Origin: Thiomicrorhabdus sp. zzn3 | Lineage (GTDB): Bacteria > Pseudomonadota > Gammaproteobacteria > Thiomicrospirales > Thiomicrospiraceae | Assembly: GCF_029767755.1 (NCBI RefSeq) | Contig: NZ_JARUQS010000001.1 | Location: 1,240,001 to 1,304,000 of the forward strand | DNA length: 64,000 nucleotides | Reading direction: 5' to 3' | In this document: positions 10,667 through 20,819 of the stretch, piece by piece | Position numbering within the stretch: position 1 is the first letter of the stretch | Layout of the letters: each line of letters starts with the position of its first letter | Position numbers and translations under genes: made by a program | The notes under the pieces: generated by a model | What the model saw: only the letters and a program-made list of their open reading frames with translations | Told to the model about the DNA's origin: nothing | Database searches by the model: none

Positions 10667-10977
10667 AATGGATTTCGTATTATCAGAATCAGTGAATTAA
10701 TATTCAAAAAGCTAAAACTGAACAGGCCTGCTCACTTTAAATTTTTGAATAGTAACTAAATTTAAGTTAAATAGAAAAACGGGCAACCGTTAAAGTTGCC
10801 CGAATTATACAGAGTTTTTAGCTCAACTGAAAAATCAGTCACAGCAAAAAAACTGCCGTTGGATAGTCGTTTCATAGTGGAGCGAATTCAAGGCGGCACA
10901 TGTGAGGCTACACAGAGTAGCTGACCATTTGCCAACAAAGAAGTCGTCCGCTATGGACAGACTAGGCAACGAGCAGA
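10667..10977. other. dnaK-dnaJ intergenic region
   Basis: It holds one CAGGCCTG (10723-10730) inside a nine-base inverted repeat (ATTCAAAAA at 10702-10710, TTTTTGAAT at 10742-10750) and the dnaK terminator (10780-10802). The 175 bases between that terminator and the dnaK stop show no gene or motif I recognise. Confidence 0.6.
10775..10802 (-). terminator. Rho-independent terminator of dnaK
   Basis: Eight-base stem CGGGCAAC/GTTGCCCG (10780-10787, 10795-10802) with a seven-base loop, followed on the minus strand by TTTTTC. Confidence 0.8.
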
Positions 10978-12894
10978 TTACTTTTTATCGTCAACCTCTT
11001 CAAACTCCGCGTCCACGATATCGTCGTCATCCGCTTTGTTCGAACCTTGTTGATCAGCCTGCGCACCACCTGCTTGCTGCTGAGCTTGCGCTTTCTGAGC
11101 AATAGATTGGCTGGCTTCGGCCATTTTTTGCACTTTTTCTTCAATTGCAGCTTTGTCATCACCCTTAATAGCGTCTTCCACTTCTGCAATCGCTTTTTCA
11201 ACCGCTTCTTTTTCCGCTGCGTCAACCGAGTCACCGGCATCCGTCACCATCTTGCGCGTGGCATGCACCATCGCATCCGCTTGGTTACGTGCTTCAACCA
11301 GCTCTTTCATCTTCGCATCTTCAGCCGCGTGCGCTTCCGCATCTTTCACCATCGCTTCAATCTCTTCTTCAGACAGGCCTGAAGAGGCTTGAATGGTAAT
11401 ATGCTGCTCTTTTCCGGTATTCTTGTCTTTTGCAGACACATTCAAAATACCGTTCGCATCGATGTCAAACGTCACCTCAATTTGTGGCGTTCCACGAGGC
11501 GCTGCTGGGATCTCATCCAGGTTGAATTGACCCAATGACTTATTGCCCGAAGCCATTTCACGCTCACCTTGCAGGACGTGAATGGTCACCGCAGACTGGT
11601 TATCTTCCGCCGTTGAGAATACTTGCGACTTACGCGTTGGGATCGTCGTGTTCTTCTCGATCAACTTCGTCATCACACCGCCCATGGTTTCGATCCCAAG
11701 AGAAAGTGGGGTAACGTCAAGAAGAAGCACGTCATTGACATCACCGGACAGAACACCACCTTGAATCGCTGCCCCCATGGCCACCGCTTCATCCGGGTTC
11801 ACATCTTTACGAGGCTCTTTACCAAAGAACTCTTTCACTTTAGCTTGTACCATTGGCACACGCGTTGACCCACCGACCAGAATCACATCATCAATATCAG
11901 AAGCTGACAGGCCTGCATCTTTCAGCGCAATACGGCATGGCTCGATAGAGCGCTCAACCAAATCTTCAATCAATGATTCGAACTTGGCACGGGTAATCTT
12001 CATATTCAAGTGCTTAGGACCGGTTGCGTCCGCCGTCACATAGGGCAAGTTAATGTCCGTTTGTTCACGTGAAGAAAGCTCGATTTTAGCTTTTTCCGCC
12101 GCTTCACGCACACGCTGCAGGGCCAGCTTATCCAAACGCAAGTCTACGTTCTGATCTTTTTTGAACTCTTCCGCAATGTACTCAACGATCACATTATCGA
12201 AGTCTTCCCCCCCAAGGAAGGTGTCACCATTGGTAGACAAAACCTCAACCTGCTTTTCACCATCCAGATCGGCCACTTCGATAATCGAGATATCAAACGT
12301 CCCCCCACCGAGGTCGTAAACAGCGATTTTGCTGTCGTTGGAAACCTTATCCATTCCATAAGCCAGCGCGGCCGCAGTCGGTTCGTTGATAATACGCTTG
12401 ACTTCCAAACCAGCGATTTTACCGGCATCCTTAGTCGCTTGACGCTGAGAGTCATTAAAGTAAGCCGGAACCGTAATAACCGCTTCAGTCACTTCATGGC
12501 CAAGATAATCTTCCGCCGTCTTTTTCATTTTCATCAATGTACGCGCAGACACTTCTTGAGGAGACAGTTTTTTATCCGCAACTTCGACCCATGCATCACC
12601 GTTGTCAGCGGCAACGATCTTATATGGCACCATATCTTTATCCTTGGTGACCACCGCATCATCTGCACGACGCCCGATGAGACGCTTAATCGCAAACAGC
12701 GTGTTTTCAGGGTTAGTGACCGCCTGACGCTTGGCCGAATCCCCAACCAGGATTTCACCATCCGCGGTATAGGCAACGATAGATGGAGTAGTACGCGCAC
12801 CTTCCGCATTAGGAATAACTTTGACTTCTTTACCTTCCATAATGGCCACGCAAGAGTTGGTGGTCCCTAAGTCAATACCAATGATTTTTCCCAT
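10978..12894 (-). CDS. dnaK: chaperone protein DnaK (Hsp70)
   Basis: 638 residues, normal length. The ATPase domain starts [15 protein letters not shown] and contains [15 protein letters not shown]. The substrate-binding domain contains [14 protein letters not shown], and a helical lid ends with the conserved acidic tail ([16 protein letters not shown]). It refolds proteins with DnaJ and GrpE. A sigma32-like promoter lies 54-81 bases upstream. Two CAGGCCTG copies are inside the gene (11374 and 11908). Confidence 0.98.
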   Translation of the reverse strand: MGKIIGIDLGTTNSCVAIMEGKEVKVIPNAEGARTTPSIVAYTADGEILVGDSAKRQAVTNPENTLFAIKRLIGRRADDAVVTKDKDMVPYKIVAADNGDAWVEVADKKLSPQEVSARTLMKMKKTAEDYLGHEVTEAVITVPAYFNDSQRQATKDAGKIAGLEVKRIINEPTAAALAYGMDKVSNDSKIAVYDLGGGTFDISIIEVADLDGEKQVEVLSTNGDTFLGGEDFDNVIVEYIAEEFKKDQNVDLRLDKLALQRVREAAEKAKIELSSREQTDINLPYVTADATGPKHLNMKITRAKFESLIEDLVERSIEPCRIALKDAGLSASDIDDVILVGGSTRVPMVQAKVKEFFGKEPRKDVNPDEAVAMGAAIQGGVLSGDVNDVLLLDVTPLSLGIETMGGVMTKLIEKNTTIPTRKSQVFSTAEDNQSAVTIHVLQGEREMASGNKSLGQFNLDEIPAAPRGTPQIEVTFDIDANGILNVSAKDKNTGKEQHITIQASSGLSEEEIEAMVKDAEAHAAEDAKMKELVEARNQADAMVHATRKMVTDAGDSVDAAEKEAVEKAIAEVEDAIKGDDKAAIEEKVQKMAEASQSIAQKAQAQQQAGGAQADQQGSNKADDDDIVDAEFEEVDDKK

Positions 12895-12947
12895 TTCATT
12901 TCTCCAGAATAGAAATTTTGATTTTTGAAATTAAAAACTTGTTGGAT

Positions 12948-12975
12948 TTATAGGGCTGTGATTTTGCTTTTCAAG
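12948..12975 (-). promoter_or_regulatory. sigma32-like heat-shock promoter of dnaK
   Basis: On the minus strand CTTGAAA (12969-12975) and CCCTATAA (12948-12955) are 13 bases apart. This closely fits the heat-shock sigma32 consensus (CTTGAAA, 11-15 bases, CCCCATNT), with one mismatch in the -10 core. Confidence 0.6.
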
Positions 12976-13038
12976 CCCGGTTGCATATTTTTTTCGTATT
13001 TTTTCTAAGCGCTTTTTTGGCAGCCCGTTGACAAACAA

Positions 13039-13611
13039 TTACTGGGCGACAATCACGCGAGCAGGACGCACCAAACGCTCATTCAAGGTGTAGCCTTTTT
13101 GAATCACCTGCATCACCGTATTGGAATCATGCTCCGCAGACGGCACCATAGTCATGGCCTCATGCAACTGAGGATCAAACGCTTCATTCAGCGGATCTAC
13201 GCGCTCTACATTAAAGTTTTGCAAGATGTCGACCATTTGCTTGAACGTCATCTCCAAACCTTCGCGAATACTTTCAACACTGGCTTCTTCCTTTTGCGCC
13301 GCTTCCAGCCCCATCTCCATCGAATCCATTGCCGGAATCAAGGCATCAACAAATTTTTCCAAAGCAAACTTATGGGCATTTTCGATATCGATACGGGTAC
13401 GACGGCGCAGGTTTTCCATATCAGCTTGCAAACGCAGCGCCATATCCTTATGCGCGGCCGCTTCTTCTCTTGCCTCTTGCAGCATCGCCTCAATATCTTC
13501 TGCCACCGCTTCTTCAGCTTGCTCTAACGTCTCCTCTTCCACAGCTTCTGCTGCTTTAAGTACTTCGTCTTGAGCATCCATATTCTGTTCAGTTGTTTTG
13601 TTTTCTGCCAC
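13039..13611 (-). CDS. grpE: nucleotide exchange factor GrpE
   Basis: About 190 residues: an acidic N-terminal tail, a long coiled coil (residues about 35-90), and the conserved C-terminal beta domain with FDPQLHEAMTMVPS and GYTLNERLVRPARVIVAQ. It releases ADP from DnaK. The GTG at 13611 has AGGGA upstream and gives a tail of normal length. Longer starts (13707) would add a non-conserved stretch; an ATG at 13581 is the alternative. Confidence 0.93.
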   Translation of the reverse strand: MAENKTTEQNMDAQDEVLKAAEAVEEETLEQAEEAVAEDIEAMLQEAREEAAAHKDMALRLQADMENLRRRTRIDIENAHKFALEKFVDALIPAMDSMEMGLEAAQKEEASVESIREGLEMTFKQMVDILQNFNVERVDPLNEAFDPQLHEAMTMVPSAEHDSNTVMQVIQKGYTLNERLVRPARVIVAQ

Positions 13612-13746
13612 GATACGTTTCCCTATTAAATTGATGCCGGCCATAAACCTGAACCGGCTACGGTGAATAAAATACGTTTTTAATTCGGTTATCAAGCACG
13701 TTTTCAACGCACTTGTGTTAATGCCTAGTTGCTTAAGGGCGCGCCG

Positions 13747-14772
13747 TTATTTTTTCAAGATGGAACTCAAAATTTTTGCGGTCACGTCCACCTTTGGCAC
13801 CACTCTTTCATAGTGCATACGACTCGGGCCGATCACCCCCAGCACCCCCAACACGTCACCATCTACTTCGTAAGGGGTCGTCACCACACTGAAATCCTGA
13901 TAGAGTTCGCTACCGCATTCGCCGCCAATAAAAATCTGCACGCCACGCGCTTGCATACTTTTATCCAGCAGTTTCAGCACATCGGAATGCTGTTCAAACG
14001 CTTGATACAACGCACGCAATTTATCGCCATTGGCCAACTCCTGGAAATTCAGCAAATTGGTTTTGCCTGAAATCAAATACGGAATTTTCTGCTCAAGCTG
14101 CTCACCGAGCACCGAGTCGGTCGCCTCGATCACCGAAAGCATCAACTCATTCATGCTCTGGCGGATGAACTGCATACGCTCAACCAGTTGCCGTTTGGCT
14201 TCGGCCAGCGGCTTACCGACAAACTCTTTATTTAAGTAGTTGGCAATCTGTTGCAACTCGCCAGAACTCACGGGCGTATCCAGCTCGATAATGCGGTTTT
14301 GCACGTCCTGATCGTTAAACACCAGGACCACCAACAGGCGCTTCTCGGCTAAAGGAATAAAGTCAATATGTTTCAAACGCTCTCGTTCCTTGTTCGGCAT
14401 TAACACCATGCTGGTCAAGCCGGTCATCCCGGAAAGCACTTTGGAAGCGTGAGACAGCAGCTCATCCTGATTCAGATTCGGCGACAGTTGCTGCTGAATA
14501 TTGGCAATGGTCTGCTTCGAGATCGGCTGGTACGTCAACATCGCATCAACAAACAGGCGATAGCCTTTTTCTGTCGGCACACGACCCGCAGAGGTGTGCG
14601 GTGACGCAATCAGCCCCATGCTCTCGAGGTCGGCCAAAACATTACGGATGGTAGCGGAACTCAAGCCGATCTCCGGCAACTTCGCTAATGTCGTAGAGCC
14701 TACCGGTTTACCCTCATTAAGGTATAATCCCATTAAGTTTTTAAACAAAAGTTGTGAACGGTCGTTTAACAT
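13747..14772 (-). CDS. hrcA: heat-inducible transcription repressor HrcA
   Basis: 341 residues. The N-terminal winged helix includes GLSSATIRNVLADLE and the segment SPHTSAGRVPTEKGYRLFVD, typical of HrcA. The C-terminal half holds the GAF-like domain ending in VIGPSRMHYERVVP. It represses heat-shock genes by binding CIRCE operators. A CIRCE element lies directly before its start codon, so it should repress itself. The presence of both HrcA and a sigma32-like promoter implies two layers of heat-shock control. Confidence 0.96.
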   Translation of the reverse strand: MLNDRSQLLFKNLMGLYLNEGKPVGSTTLAKLPEIGLSSATIRNVLADLESMGLIASPHTSAGRVPTEKGYRLFVDAMLTYQPISKQTIANIQQQLSPNLNQDELLSHASKVLSGMTGLTSMVLMPNKERERLKHIDFIPLAEKRLLVVLVFNDQDVQNRIIELDTPVSSGELQQIANYLNKEFVGKPLAEAKRQLVERMQFIRQSMNELMLSVIEATDSVLGEQLEQKIPYLISGKTNLLNFQELANGDKLRALYQAFEQHSDVLKLLDKSMQARGVQIFIGGECGSELYQDFSVVTTPYEVDGDVLGVLGVIGPSRMHYERVVPKVDVTAKILSSILKK

Positions 14773-14773
14773 T

Positions 14774-14800
14774 TCAGCACTCTCATAGCTTGAGTGCTAA
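14774..14800 (-). promoter_or_regulatory. CIRCE operator
   Basis: TCAGCACTC, nine bases, GAGTGCTAA: the right arm is a perfect CIRCE half and the left differs at one base. It ends two bases before the hrcA ATG and lies between hrcA and the divergent nadK. Confidence 0.9.
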
Positions 14801-14866
14801 ATTATAGGAACGCAAACGGGTTATTCAAGTCCCGACAGCCACTTTTCTGAATACACAAGGTGACAG

Positions 14867-15742
14867 ATGTTTAACAAAATCGGTATTTTTGGCAAATATG
14901 TGGGGGATCAGTGCTGGGATAACATTGAGGCGCTGATTCAGTTTTTACAATCCAAGTCAAAAACCGTTTTTTTGGATGACACTTCCTGCCACAACTTCCC
15001 AAGCCAGCAGTACAACATCGAAATCGTCCCGCGCAAACAGCTTTCCAAAAAAATCGATTTGGCGATTGTGGTCGGCGGCGACGGCACCTTCCTCGACGTG
15101 GTGCGCAGCATTGTGGATGACGAAGTGCCGATTCTGGGCATCAACCTCGGGCGTCTCGGCTTCCTGACCGACATTTCTCCGGCGGACATGCTTACCAAGC
15201 TGGAAGAAATTCTCTCCGGCCATTATCAGGAAGAGCAACGTAACCTGCTTAAAGTCACCATTTATGAAGATGACAAAATCATTTTTGAAGAACGCGCGTT
15301 TAATGATGTGGTGATTCATAAAACCGACTCACCACGCATGATCGAATTTGAAACCTTTGTCGACGGCCGTTTTTTAAACAGCCAGCGCTCCGACGGCATG
15401 ATCATTTCCACCCCGACCGGTTCCACGGCCTATGCTTTGTCCGCCGGCGGACCGATTCTGGATCCGGATCTGGATGCGATTTCCCTGGTATCCATTAATC
15501 CGCACACCATGAGCACACGCCCTTTTGTGATCTCCGGTGACAGCGAAGTGGAATTACGTCCGCATGAAGAGTGTAACGGCACCGCGCAAATTATCTGCGA
15601 CGGCCAACTCACTCACACCATCTCTTCGATCAATCGGACCTTTGTGACAAGAAACCCCAAGTACATTAAAATGTTGCATCCGATTGGACACGATCATTTT
15701 GAGCTCCTTAGAGCGAAATTACGCTGGGGCGACAAACTCTAA
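14867..15742 (+). CDS. nadK: NAD kinase
   Basis: 291 residues. The phosphate-binding GGDGTFLDVVRS, the NE/D segment FNDVVIH and the TPTGSTAYALSAGGP motif are those of ATP-NAD kinase. It makes NADP from NAD in the cytoplasm. It is divergent from hrcA and followed 60 bases later by recN, an arrangement common in gammaproteobacteria. Confidence 0.96.
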   Translation: MFNKIGIFGKYVGDQCWDNIEALIQFLQSKSKTVFLDDTSCHNFPSQQYNIEIVPRKQLSKKIDLAIVVGGDGTFLDVVRSIVDDEVPILGINLGRLGFLTDISPADMLTKLEEILSGHYQEEQRNLLKVTIYEDDKIIFEERAFNDVVIHKTDSPRMIEFETFVDGRFLNSQRSDGMIISTPTGSTAYALSAGGPILDPDLDAISLVSINPHTMSTRPFVISGDSEVELRPHEECNGTAQIICDGQLTHTISSINRTFVTRNPKYIKMLHPIGHDHFELLRAKLRWGDKL

Positions 15743-15802
15743 GAGTTTAATTAAGTGCTAGACCAAGCGAACAGTTACATAAACGGTTAAAAGGACGCCT
15801 GC

Positions 15803-17470
15803 ATGCTGCTGGAACTTTCGATTCAGAACTTAGCCCTGATTGAAAAACTGACCCTGAACTTCCATTCCGGTTTTACTTCCTTAACCGGTGAAACCGGTGC
15901 CGGTAAATCCATTCTGCTGGATGCGCTTGGACTGGCTTTGGGGGACCGTGCCGACAGCTCTCTGGTACGTCACGGCACCGCACGCGCCGATGTCAGCGCC
16001 CAGTTCGATATTGAAAAGCTTCCAAAGGTTCAACAGTGGCTGGCCGATCAGGAATTGGACGACGACAACCTGTGCTTGTTACGCCGCACCGTCAACCCGG
16101 AGGGGCGTTCCAAAGCCTATATTAACGGCTGTCCGGTTCCTGCCAGCAGTCTGAAAAGCCTCGGCAACCTCCTGGTCGACATTCATGGACAGCATGAACA
16201 CCAATCTCTACTCGCTTCGCAGCAACAGCTCAACCTGTTAGACGCCTATGCCCAGCATGCCGATTTACTGGAACAGAGCAAACAAACCTACCAGGCCTGG
16301 TCTAAACTGCAAAAGCGCTATGAACAGCTGCAAACCGAACAGAGCGACTACCAAAGCAAAGTGGATCTGCTGGAATTTCAAAAAAGCGAGTTTGATCAGG
16401 TTGATCCGCAGCAAGGCGAATTTGAGGCCCTTTCCGAAGAACAGGGGCAATTGTCACACGCCAATGAGATCAAACAGGCCTGCCAATCCGGTTACGAATC
16501 CTTGGAAGGCGAGCAAGGCGCCACCGACTGTGTTCAACACGCTATCCACGCCCTGGAAGGCATCATCGAATACAGTCCGGCGCTGCAGCCTCTTCTAGAA
16601 CAGCTTAACAGCGCATTGATCGACATTCAGGAAGCCGCCGGGGAGATTCAAAACCATGCGGAACGCATCGAACTCGACCCGCATCAACTGCAAGAACTCG
16701 ATGAACGTCTGCATAAGCTGTTCGCTTTGGCGAAAAAATACCATTTGGAACCCGAACAGCTGGTAGAGAAACATGAGCAGATTCGTCAGTCTCTTGCCGA
16801 CCTGCAACATTCCGATGTCGAATTGGAAAATCTGCAACAGGAAATTGAACAGGCCTGGTGCGATTACCAACAGGCGGCGCATAAATTGAGTGAATCACGC
16901 CACAAAGCGGCGCAAAAACTGAGTCGAATCGTCACCGAAGGCATGCACACCCTGGGCATGCCCAACGGTATTTTTGAGGTCGCTTTAACCGAAAACGCAA
17001 CGCCTTCTGTCCACGGCATCAATAAGGCCGAGTTTCAAGTGACCGCCAATAAAGGCCAGCCTTTGCAGCCTTTGGCCAAAGTCGCTTCCGGAGGAGAGCT
17101 GTCGCGCATCAGCCTGGCGATTCAAGTGGCCACCGCCGAAGTCGCCAGCCTGCCTACCCTGATTTTCGACGAAGTCGATGTCGGCATCGGCGGCGGCATT
17201 GCCGAAGTGGTCGGTCAGAAAATGCAGCAGCTCGGTGCGCACAAACAGATCCTTTCCATCACCCATCTCGGCCAGGTGGCGGCGCACGGTCATACCCATC
17301 TTAAAATTGAAAAGCAGACCGAAGGCGAACAGACCTTTACCCATGTCTACGAACTGGATCATCCAGCAAGAATTGAGGAGCTGGCGCGCATGATGGGCGG
17401 TCTGAAACTCACGCAACAGACCTTAAACCATGCCAAAGAGATGCTGGAAACCGCACAGGCCAATCAATAA
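15803..17470 (+). CDS. recN: DNA repair protein RecN
   Basis: 555 residues. SMC-like layout: Walker A (LTGETGAGKSILLDAL) near the N-terminus, a long alpha-helical coiled coil rich in Gln and Glu, then the ABC signature (KVASGGELSRISLAIQ) and Walker B (LIFDEVDVGIGGG). RecN acts in double-strand break repair by recombination. Three CAGGCCTG copies lie in the coiled-coil part (16292, 16475, 16850). Confidence 0.96.
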   Translation: MLLELSIQNLALIEKLTLNFHSGFTSLTGETGAGKSILLDALGLALGDRADSSLVRHGTARADVSAQFDIEKLPKVQQWLADQELDDDNLCLLRRTVNPEGRSKAYINGCPVPASSLKSLGNLLVDIHGQHEHQSLLASQQQLNLLDAYAQHADLLEQSKQTYQAWSKLQKRYEQLQTEQSDYQSKVDLLEFQKSEFDQVDPQQGEFEALSEEQGQLSHANEIKQACQSGYESLEGEQGATDCVQHAIHALEGIIEYSPALQPLLEQLNSALIDIQEAAGEIQNHAERIELDPHQLQELDERLHKLFALAKKYHLEPEQLVEKHEQIRQSLADLQHSDVELENLQQEIEQAWCDYQQAAHKLSESRHKAAQKLSRIVTEGMHTLGMPNGIFEVALTENATPSVHGINKAEFQVTANKGQPLQPLAKVASGGELSRISLAIQVATAEVASLPTLIFDEVDVGIGGGIAEVVGQKMQQLGAHKQILSITHLGQVAAHGHTHLKIEKQTEGEQTFTHVYELDHPARIEELARMMGGLKLTQQTLNHAKEMLETAQANQ

Positions 17471-17841
17471 GTCGTAAAACCGTTTTGGCAGCGATGACCA
17501 GCAGGCCTGTTTGTTTTTTAAAAGCGCTTCTGACTTGAGGGATTGGCGAGCTTCTCAAATTTGCACAGTATCTTCCCCTTCTAAAACGTTCGTGATGACG
17601 GTTAGCAAAGGGCGCGGTAAAAGTTTGCGTTGTTCGAGTGCGTAGCGCGAGTTCGCAAACTTCCGCGCACAAGCCTAGCGCCATAGAACGGTTTAGCAGG
17701 GTGCCTTTTTTCTGGTTACTCTTTTTGGGCACGCAAAAAGAGCAACAAGGGCATTGAACAAATCTCCGAGTTTAAAACAAATATTAATAATGTCCTTAGG
17801 ATCAACAGACCTGTTCAGTTTAAATTGATCAAGACTGCAAA
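17471..17841. other. recN-fhs intergenic region with a repeat-like small ORF
   Basis: The region contains CAGGCCTG (17502-17509) followed by a T run that may help end recN transcription. On the minus strand a GTG-started frame from 17732 reads MPKKSNQKKGTLLN and continues into the recN 3' end. Frames with this SNQKK-type start are, from memory, annotated as scattered hypothetical proteins in many proteobacteria, and they look more like an intergenic repeat than a gene. A degenerate motif copy (CAGACCTG) lies at about 17806-17813. Confidence 0.4.
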
Positions 17842-19518
17842 CTAGAACAGTCCGGTAATCACTCCTTCGTCGGAAATATCAATTTTCTCTGCCGTCGGCA
17901 CTTTCGGCAGTCCCGGCATGGTCATCATATTGCCGGCAATGGCGACGATGAACCCGGCTCCATTTTCCAATTTAACATCGCTGATCTCGACCACATGCCC
18001 GCTTGGCGCACCACGTAACGTGGGATCGGTTGAAAATGACATCTGCGTCTTCGCCATGCAGATCGGCAAATCGCCGTAATGTTCTTGAAGACGGTCGATC
18101 TCTTTTTTCACCTTGGCACTGGCGACAATTTCCTTGGCGCCATACAACTTGGTGGCAATGGTTTCGATTTTGTTCCAGATCGGCAGTTCGCTGTCGTAGA
18201 GATACTCGAAATCCGCTTCGCGGTTATCAGCGATTTCCAGTACCGCCTGCGCCAGCTCCTCAGCTCCGGCACCGCCTTCGGCCCAGTGTTTGGAAACCAC
18301 ACACTGAACCCCCAACTCGGCACACTTGTCCATTAACAACTGGGTTTCATCATCGGAATCGTAGGTAAAATGATTGATACACACCACGGCCGGCAAGCCG
18401 TAATTCACGGTGACATTATAAATATGACGTTCCAGGTTGGCGAAACCGGCTTCCAAGGCGGCGAGATTTTCCTGGTTCAAATGATCACGCTCAACACCAC
18501 CATGGTATTTCAACGCGCGTACCGTCGCCACCAACACGACCGCGGAGGGTTTCAGCTTGGCAGAGCGGCATTTGATATTGAGAAATTTCTCAGCGCCCAG
18601 GTCGGCGCCAAAGCCAGCTTCGGTCACCGCATAGTCGGCCAGTTTCAATGCCGTTTTAGTGGCGGTCACCGAATTGCAACCATGGGCAATGTTGGCGAAT
18701 GGGCCACCGTGCACAATCGCCAGATTATTTTCCAACGTCTGCACAATATTCGGTTTAATCGCATCTTTCAACAAAGCGGCCATCGCCCCGTGCGCCTTCA
18801 GATCACTGGCATAAACCGGGGTCACACCATCGTTTTTGTAACCAATAATAATGCGGCCCAAACGCTCCTTAAGATCAGCACGGTTGGTCGCCAGGCAGAG
18901 AATCGCCATGACTTCTGAGGCGACCACAATATCAAAGCCATCTTCACGTAGAAAACCGTTGATCACACCGCCCTGACCGACGGTAATCTGACGCAACGCG
19001 CGATCATTCATATCCACCACACGCTTCCATTTGATACGTCGCGCATCAATGTCCAACGCGTTGCCTTGATGAATGTGGTTATCGATCATCGCGGCCAACA
19101 GATTGTGCGCCACACCGATGGCGTGGAAATCTCCGGTAAAGTGCAGATTGATGTCCTCCATCGGCACCACCTGGGAATAACCGCCCCCGGCCGCCCCGCC
19201 TTTCATACCGAAACACGGTCCCAGAGAAGGTTCACGCAGGCAGATCAGGGTCTTTTTGCCCAGCCGGTTCAAAGCGTCACCCAGGCCAACGGTAGTGGTG
19301 GTTTTCCCCTCTCCGGCCGGGGTCGGGCTGATCGCAGTCACCAGAATCAATTTGCCCTCTTCCTTTTTATGCGACAGGTTGTCGACGTATTCCAAGGAGA
19401 GCTTGGCTTTATAGTGGCCGTATGGATCCAGGTGTTCAGCAGGAATGCCAAACGCTTCATTCGCCAATTCAATAATCGGTTTCATTTTGGCGTTTTGTGC
19501 AATTTCAATATCCGACAT
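17842..19518 (-). CDS. fhs: formate-tetrahydrofolate ligase
   Basis: 558 residues. The ATP-binding [18 protein letters not shown] and the downstream [20 protein letters not shown] are characteristic of 10-formyl-THF synthetase. It activates formate with ATP onto tetrahydrofolate. Its neighbours glcDEF and a glyoxylate aminotransferase suggest a role in glycolate and one-carbon salvage. PurU, encoded at 51696-52547, runs the opposite half-reaction by releasing formate, so the two could balance the formyl-THF pool. Confidence 0.97.
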   Translation of the reverse strand: MSDIEIAQNAKMKPIIELANEAFGIPAEHLDPYGHYKAKLSLEYVDNLSHKKEEGKLILVTAISPTPAGEGKTTTTVGLGDALNRLGKKTLICLREPSLGPCFGMKGGAAGGGYSQVVPMEDINLHFTGDFHAIGVAHNLLAAMIDNHIHQGNALDIDARRIKWKRVVDMNDRALRQITVGQGGVINGFLREDGFDIVVASEVMAILCLATNRADLKERLGRIIIGYKNDGVTPVYASDLKAHGAMAALLKDAIKPNIVQTLENNLAIVHGGPFANIAHGCNSVTATKTALKLADYAVTEAGFGADLGAEKFLNIKCRSAKLKPSAVVLVATVRALKYHGGVERDHLNQENLAALEAGFANLERHIYNVTVNYGLPAVVCINHFTYDSDDETQLLMDKCAELGVQCVVSKHWAEGGAGAEELAQAVLEIADNREADFEYLYDSELPIWNKIETIATKLYGAKEIVASAKVKKEIDRLQEHYGDLPICMAKTQMSFSTDPTLRGAPSGHVVEISDVKLENGAGFIVAIAGNMMTMPGLPKVPTAEKIDISDEGVITGLF

Positions 19519-19574
19519 AGGTTGTCCTCGATTGCTGTTACCTCAGCCCCCCGAAGCCGAGCGATGGTTAACAT

Positions 19575-19594
19575 TTTGAAACCTCAGTTTCAAA
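19575..19594. repeat. small inverted repeat between glcF and fhs
   Basis: TTTGAAAC, four bases, GTTTCAAA. It lies between the glcF stop and the fhs start. It may be a weak hairpin or a protein-binding site; there is no convincing T run. Confidence 0.3.
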
Positions 19595-19620
19595 CTTTAA
19601 ATGGTTTTAAGTGGCAAACT

Positions 19621-20805
19621 TTATAAAAGTTCAATCCAGTGTTTAACCGGCGTTTTTGTGCCTTTTTGCAGATGCATCAAACAGCCGATATTGGCGGTGA
19701 CAATGACGCTGGGTTCGTGTTCATGCAGATTCTGTAACTTGTTGTCACGCAGCTGTTCGGAAAGCGACTTCTGAAAAATGGAATAGGTTCCCGCCGAACC
19801 GCAGCATAGGTGAGCGTCTTTCACCGGGCTGACTTCAAACCCCAAGGATTTGAGTGTGGTTTCCACCAGGCCTGCCAGTTTTTGCCCGTGCTGCAAGGTA
19901 CACGGCGACTGAAAGACGATCTTCTGATGTTTACGGCGCTGCAATGGGGTTAAATCCTGTTTCAGCAGGTACTCGGAAATATCCTGAGTATGCGCAACAA
20001 TCCGCCGGGCTTTTTCGGCATACTCGGCGTCGTCTTTCAACAGGTGCGCGTAATCCTTAATCATCACCCCACAGCCACTGGCATTAGAAATGATCGCTTC
20101 CACGCCGTGATCAAGCTCAGCGCACCAAGCGTCAATATTTCTTTTCACCTGCTTCAGCGCATCCTGACTGCCGGATAAGTGATGATCAATCGCCCCGCAA
20201 CATTGGGATTGAGGGGTTTCAATAACCCCAATACCGAGCTTGTGCAATACATTCCGTGTCGCCAGATTAATGTTTGGCGCCAAAGCTGGCTGCACACAAC
20301 CGCTGACCAGCAACACCTGCTTTTGAAATGGCTGTTTACTCGCTGCTTCGACCAATTTCTTCAATTGAGCATTTTCTAAAGAGTGTTTGGCAAACGGCCA
20401 CAGCGCGGTCAAGGCATTAAACAACCACGGAGTGCCTAAAGTTTTGCGCAACGACCAACGAAACAGACGCTGATGCCAAGGACGCGGACTCTTTTCTTCG
20501 ATCAAATCCCGTCCAATATCCAATAAATGCCCATACTCCACCCCCGATGGACAAGTGGTTTCACAGGAACGACAGGTCAAACAGCGATCCAGATGGATCA
20601 GAGAGTTTTCGGATACAGCATTACCTTCCAGTGCATTTTTAATCAAATAAATGCGTCCGCGCGGTGAATCCAGTTCATCTCCTAAAATCCCATAAGTCGG
20701 ACAAGCCGACAGACAGAAACCGCAATGCACACAGGAGCGCAGAATTTTATCGGCAGTTTGCCCCTGTGGGGTATTGAGTAAATCAACGGGAATATGAGTT
20801 TGCAT
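19621..20805 (-). CDS. glcF: glycolate oxidase iron-sulfur subunit GlcF
   Basis: 394 residues. Two 4Fe-4S clusters are marked by CVHCGFCLSACPTY and CLTCRSCETTCPSG near the N-terminus. Two CCG domains follow (QCCGAIDHH and LCCGSAGTYS). It passes electrons from the flavin subunits to the membrane quinone pool. It is the third gene of glcDEF, 14 bases after glcE. A CAGGCCTG copy lies at 19867-19874. Confidence 0.93.
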   Translation of the reverse strand: MQTHIPVDLLNTPQGQTADKILRSCVHCGFCLSACPTYGILGDELDSPRGRIYLIKNALEGNAVSENSLIHLDRCLTCRSCETTCPSGVEYGHLLDIGRDLIEEKSPRPWHQRLFRWSLRKTLGTPWLFNALTALWPFAKHSLENAQLKKLVEAASKQPFQKQVLLVSGCVQPALAPNINLATRNVLHKLGIGVIETPQSQCCGAIDHHLSGSQDALKQVKRNIDAWCAELDHGVEAIISNASGCGVMIKDYAHLLKDDAEYAEKARRIVAHTQDISEYLLKQDLTPLQRRKHQKIVFQSPCTLQHGQKLAGLVETTLKSLGFEVSPVKDAHLCCGSAGTYSIFQKSLSEQLRDNKLQNLHEHEPSVIVTANIGCLMHLQKGTKTPVKHWIELL

Positions 20806-20819
20806 GGTAAAAAATAAAA

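Noticed and set aside
10667-10707. Promoter for dnaJ (TTGAAT, 17 bases, GATAAT)
   Set aside because: The predicted start would leave only about five bases before the dnaJ ATG, so I did not list it as a feature.
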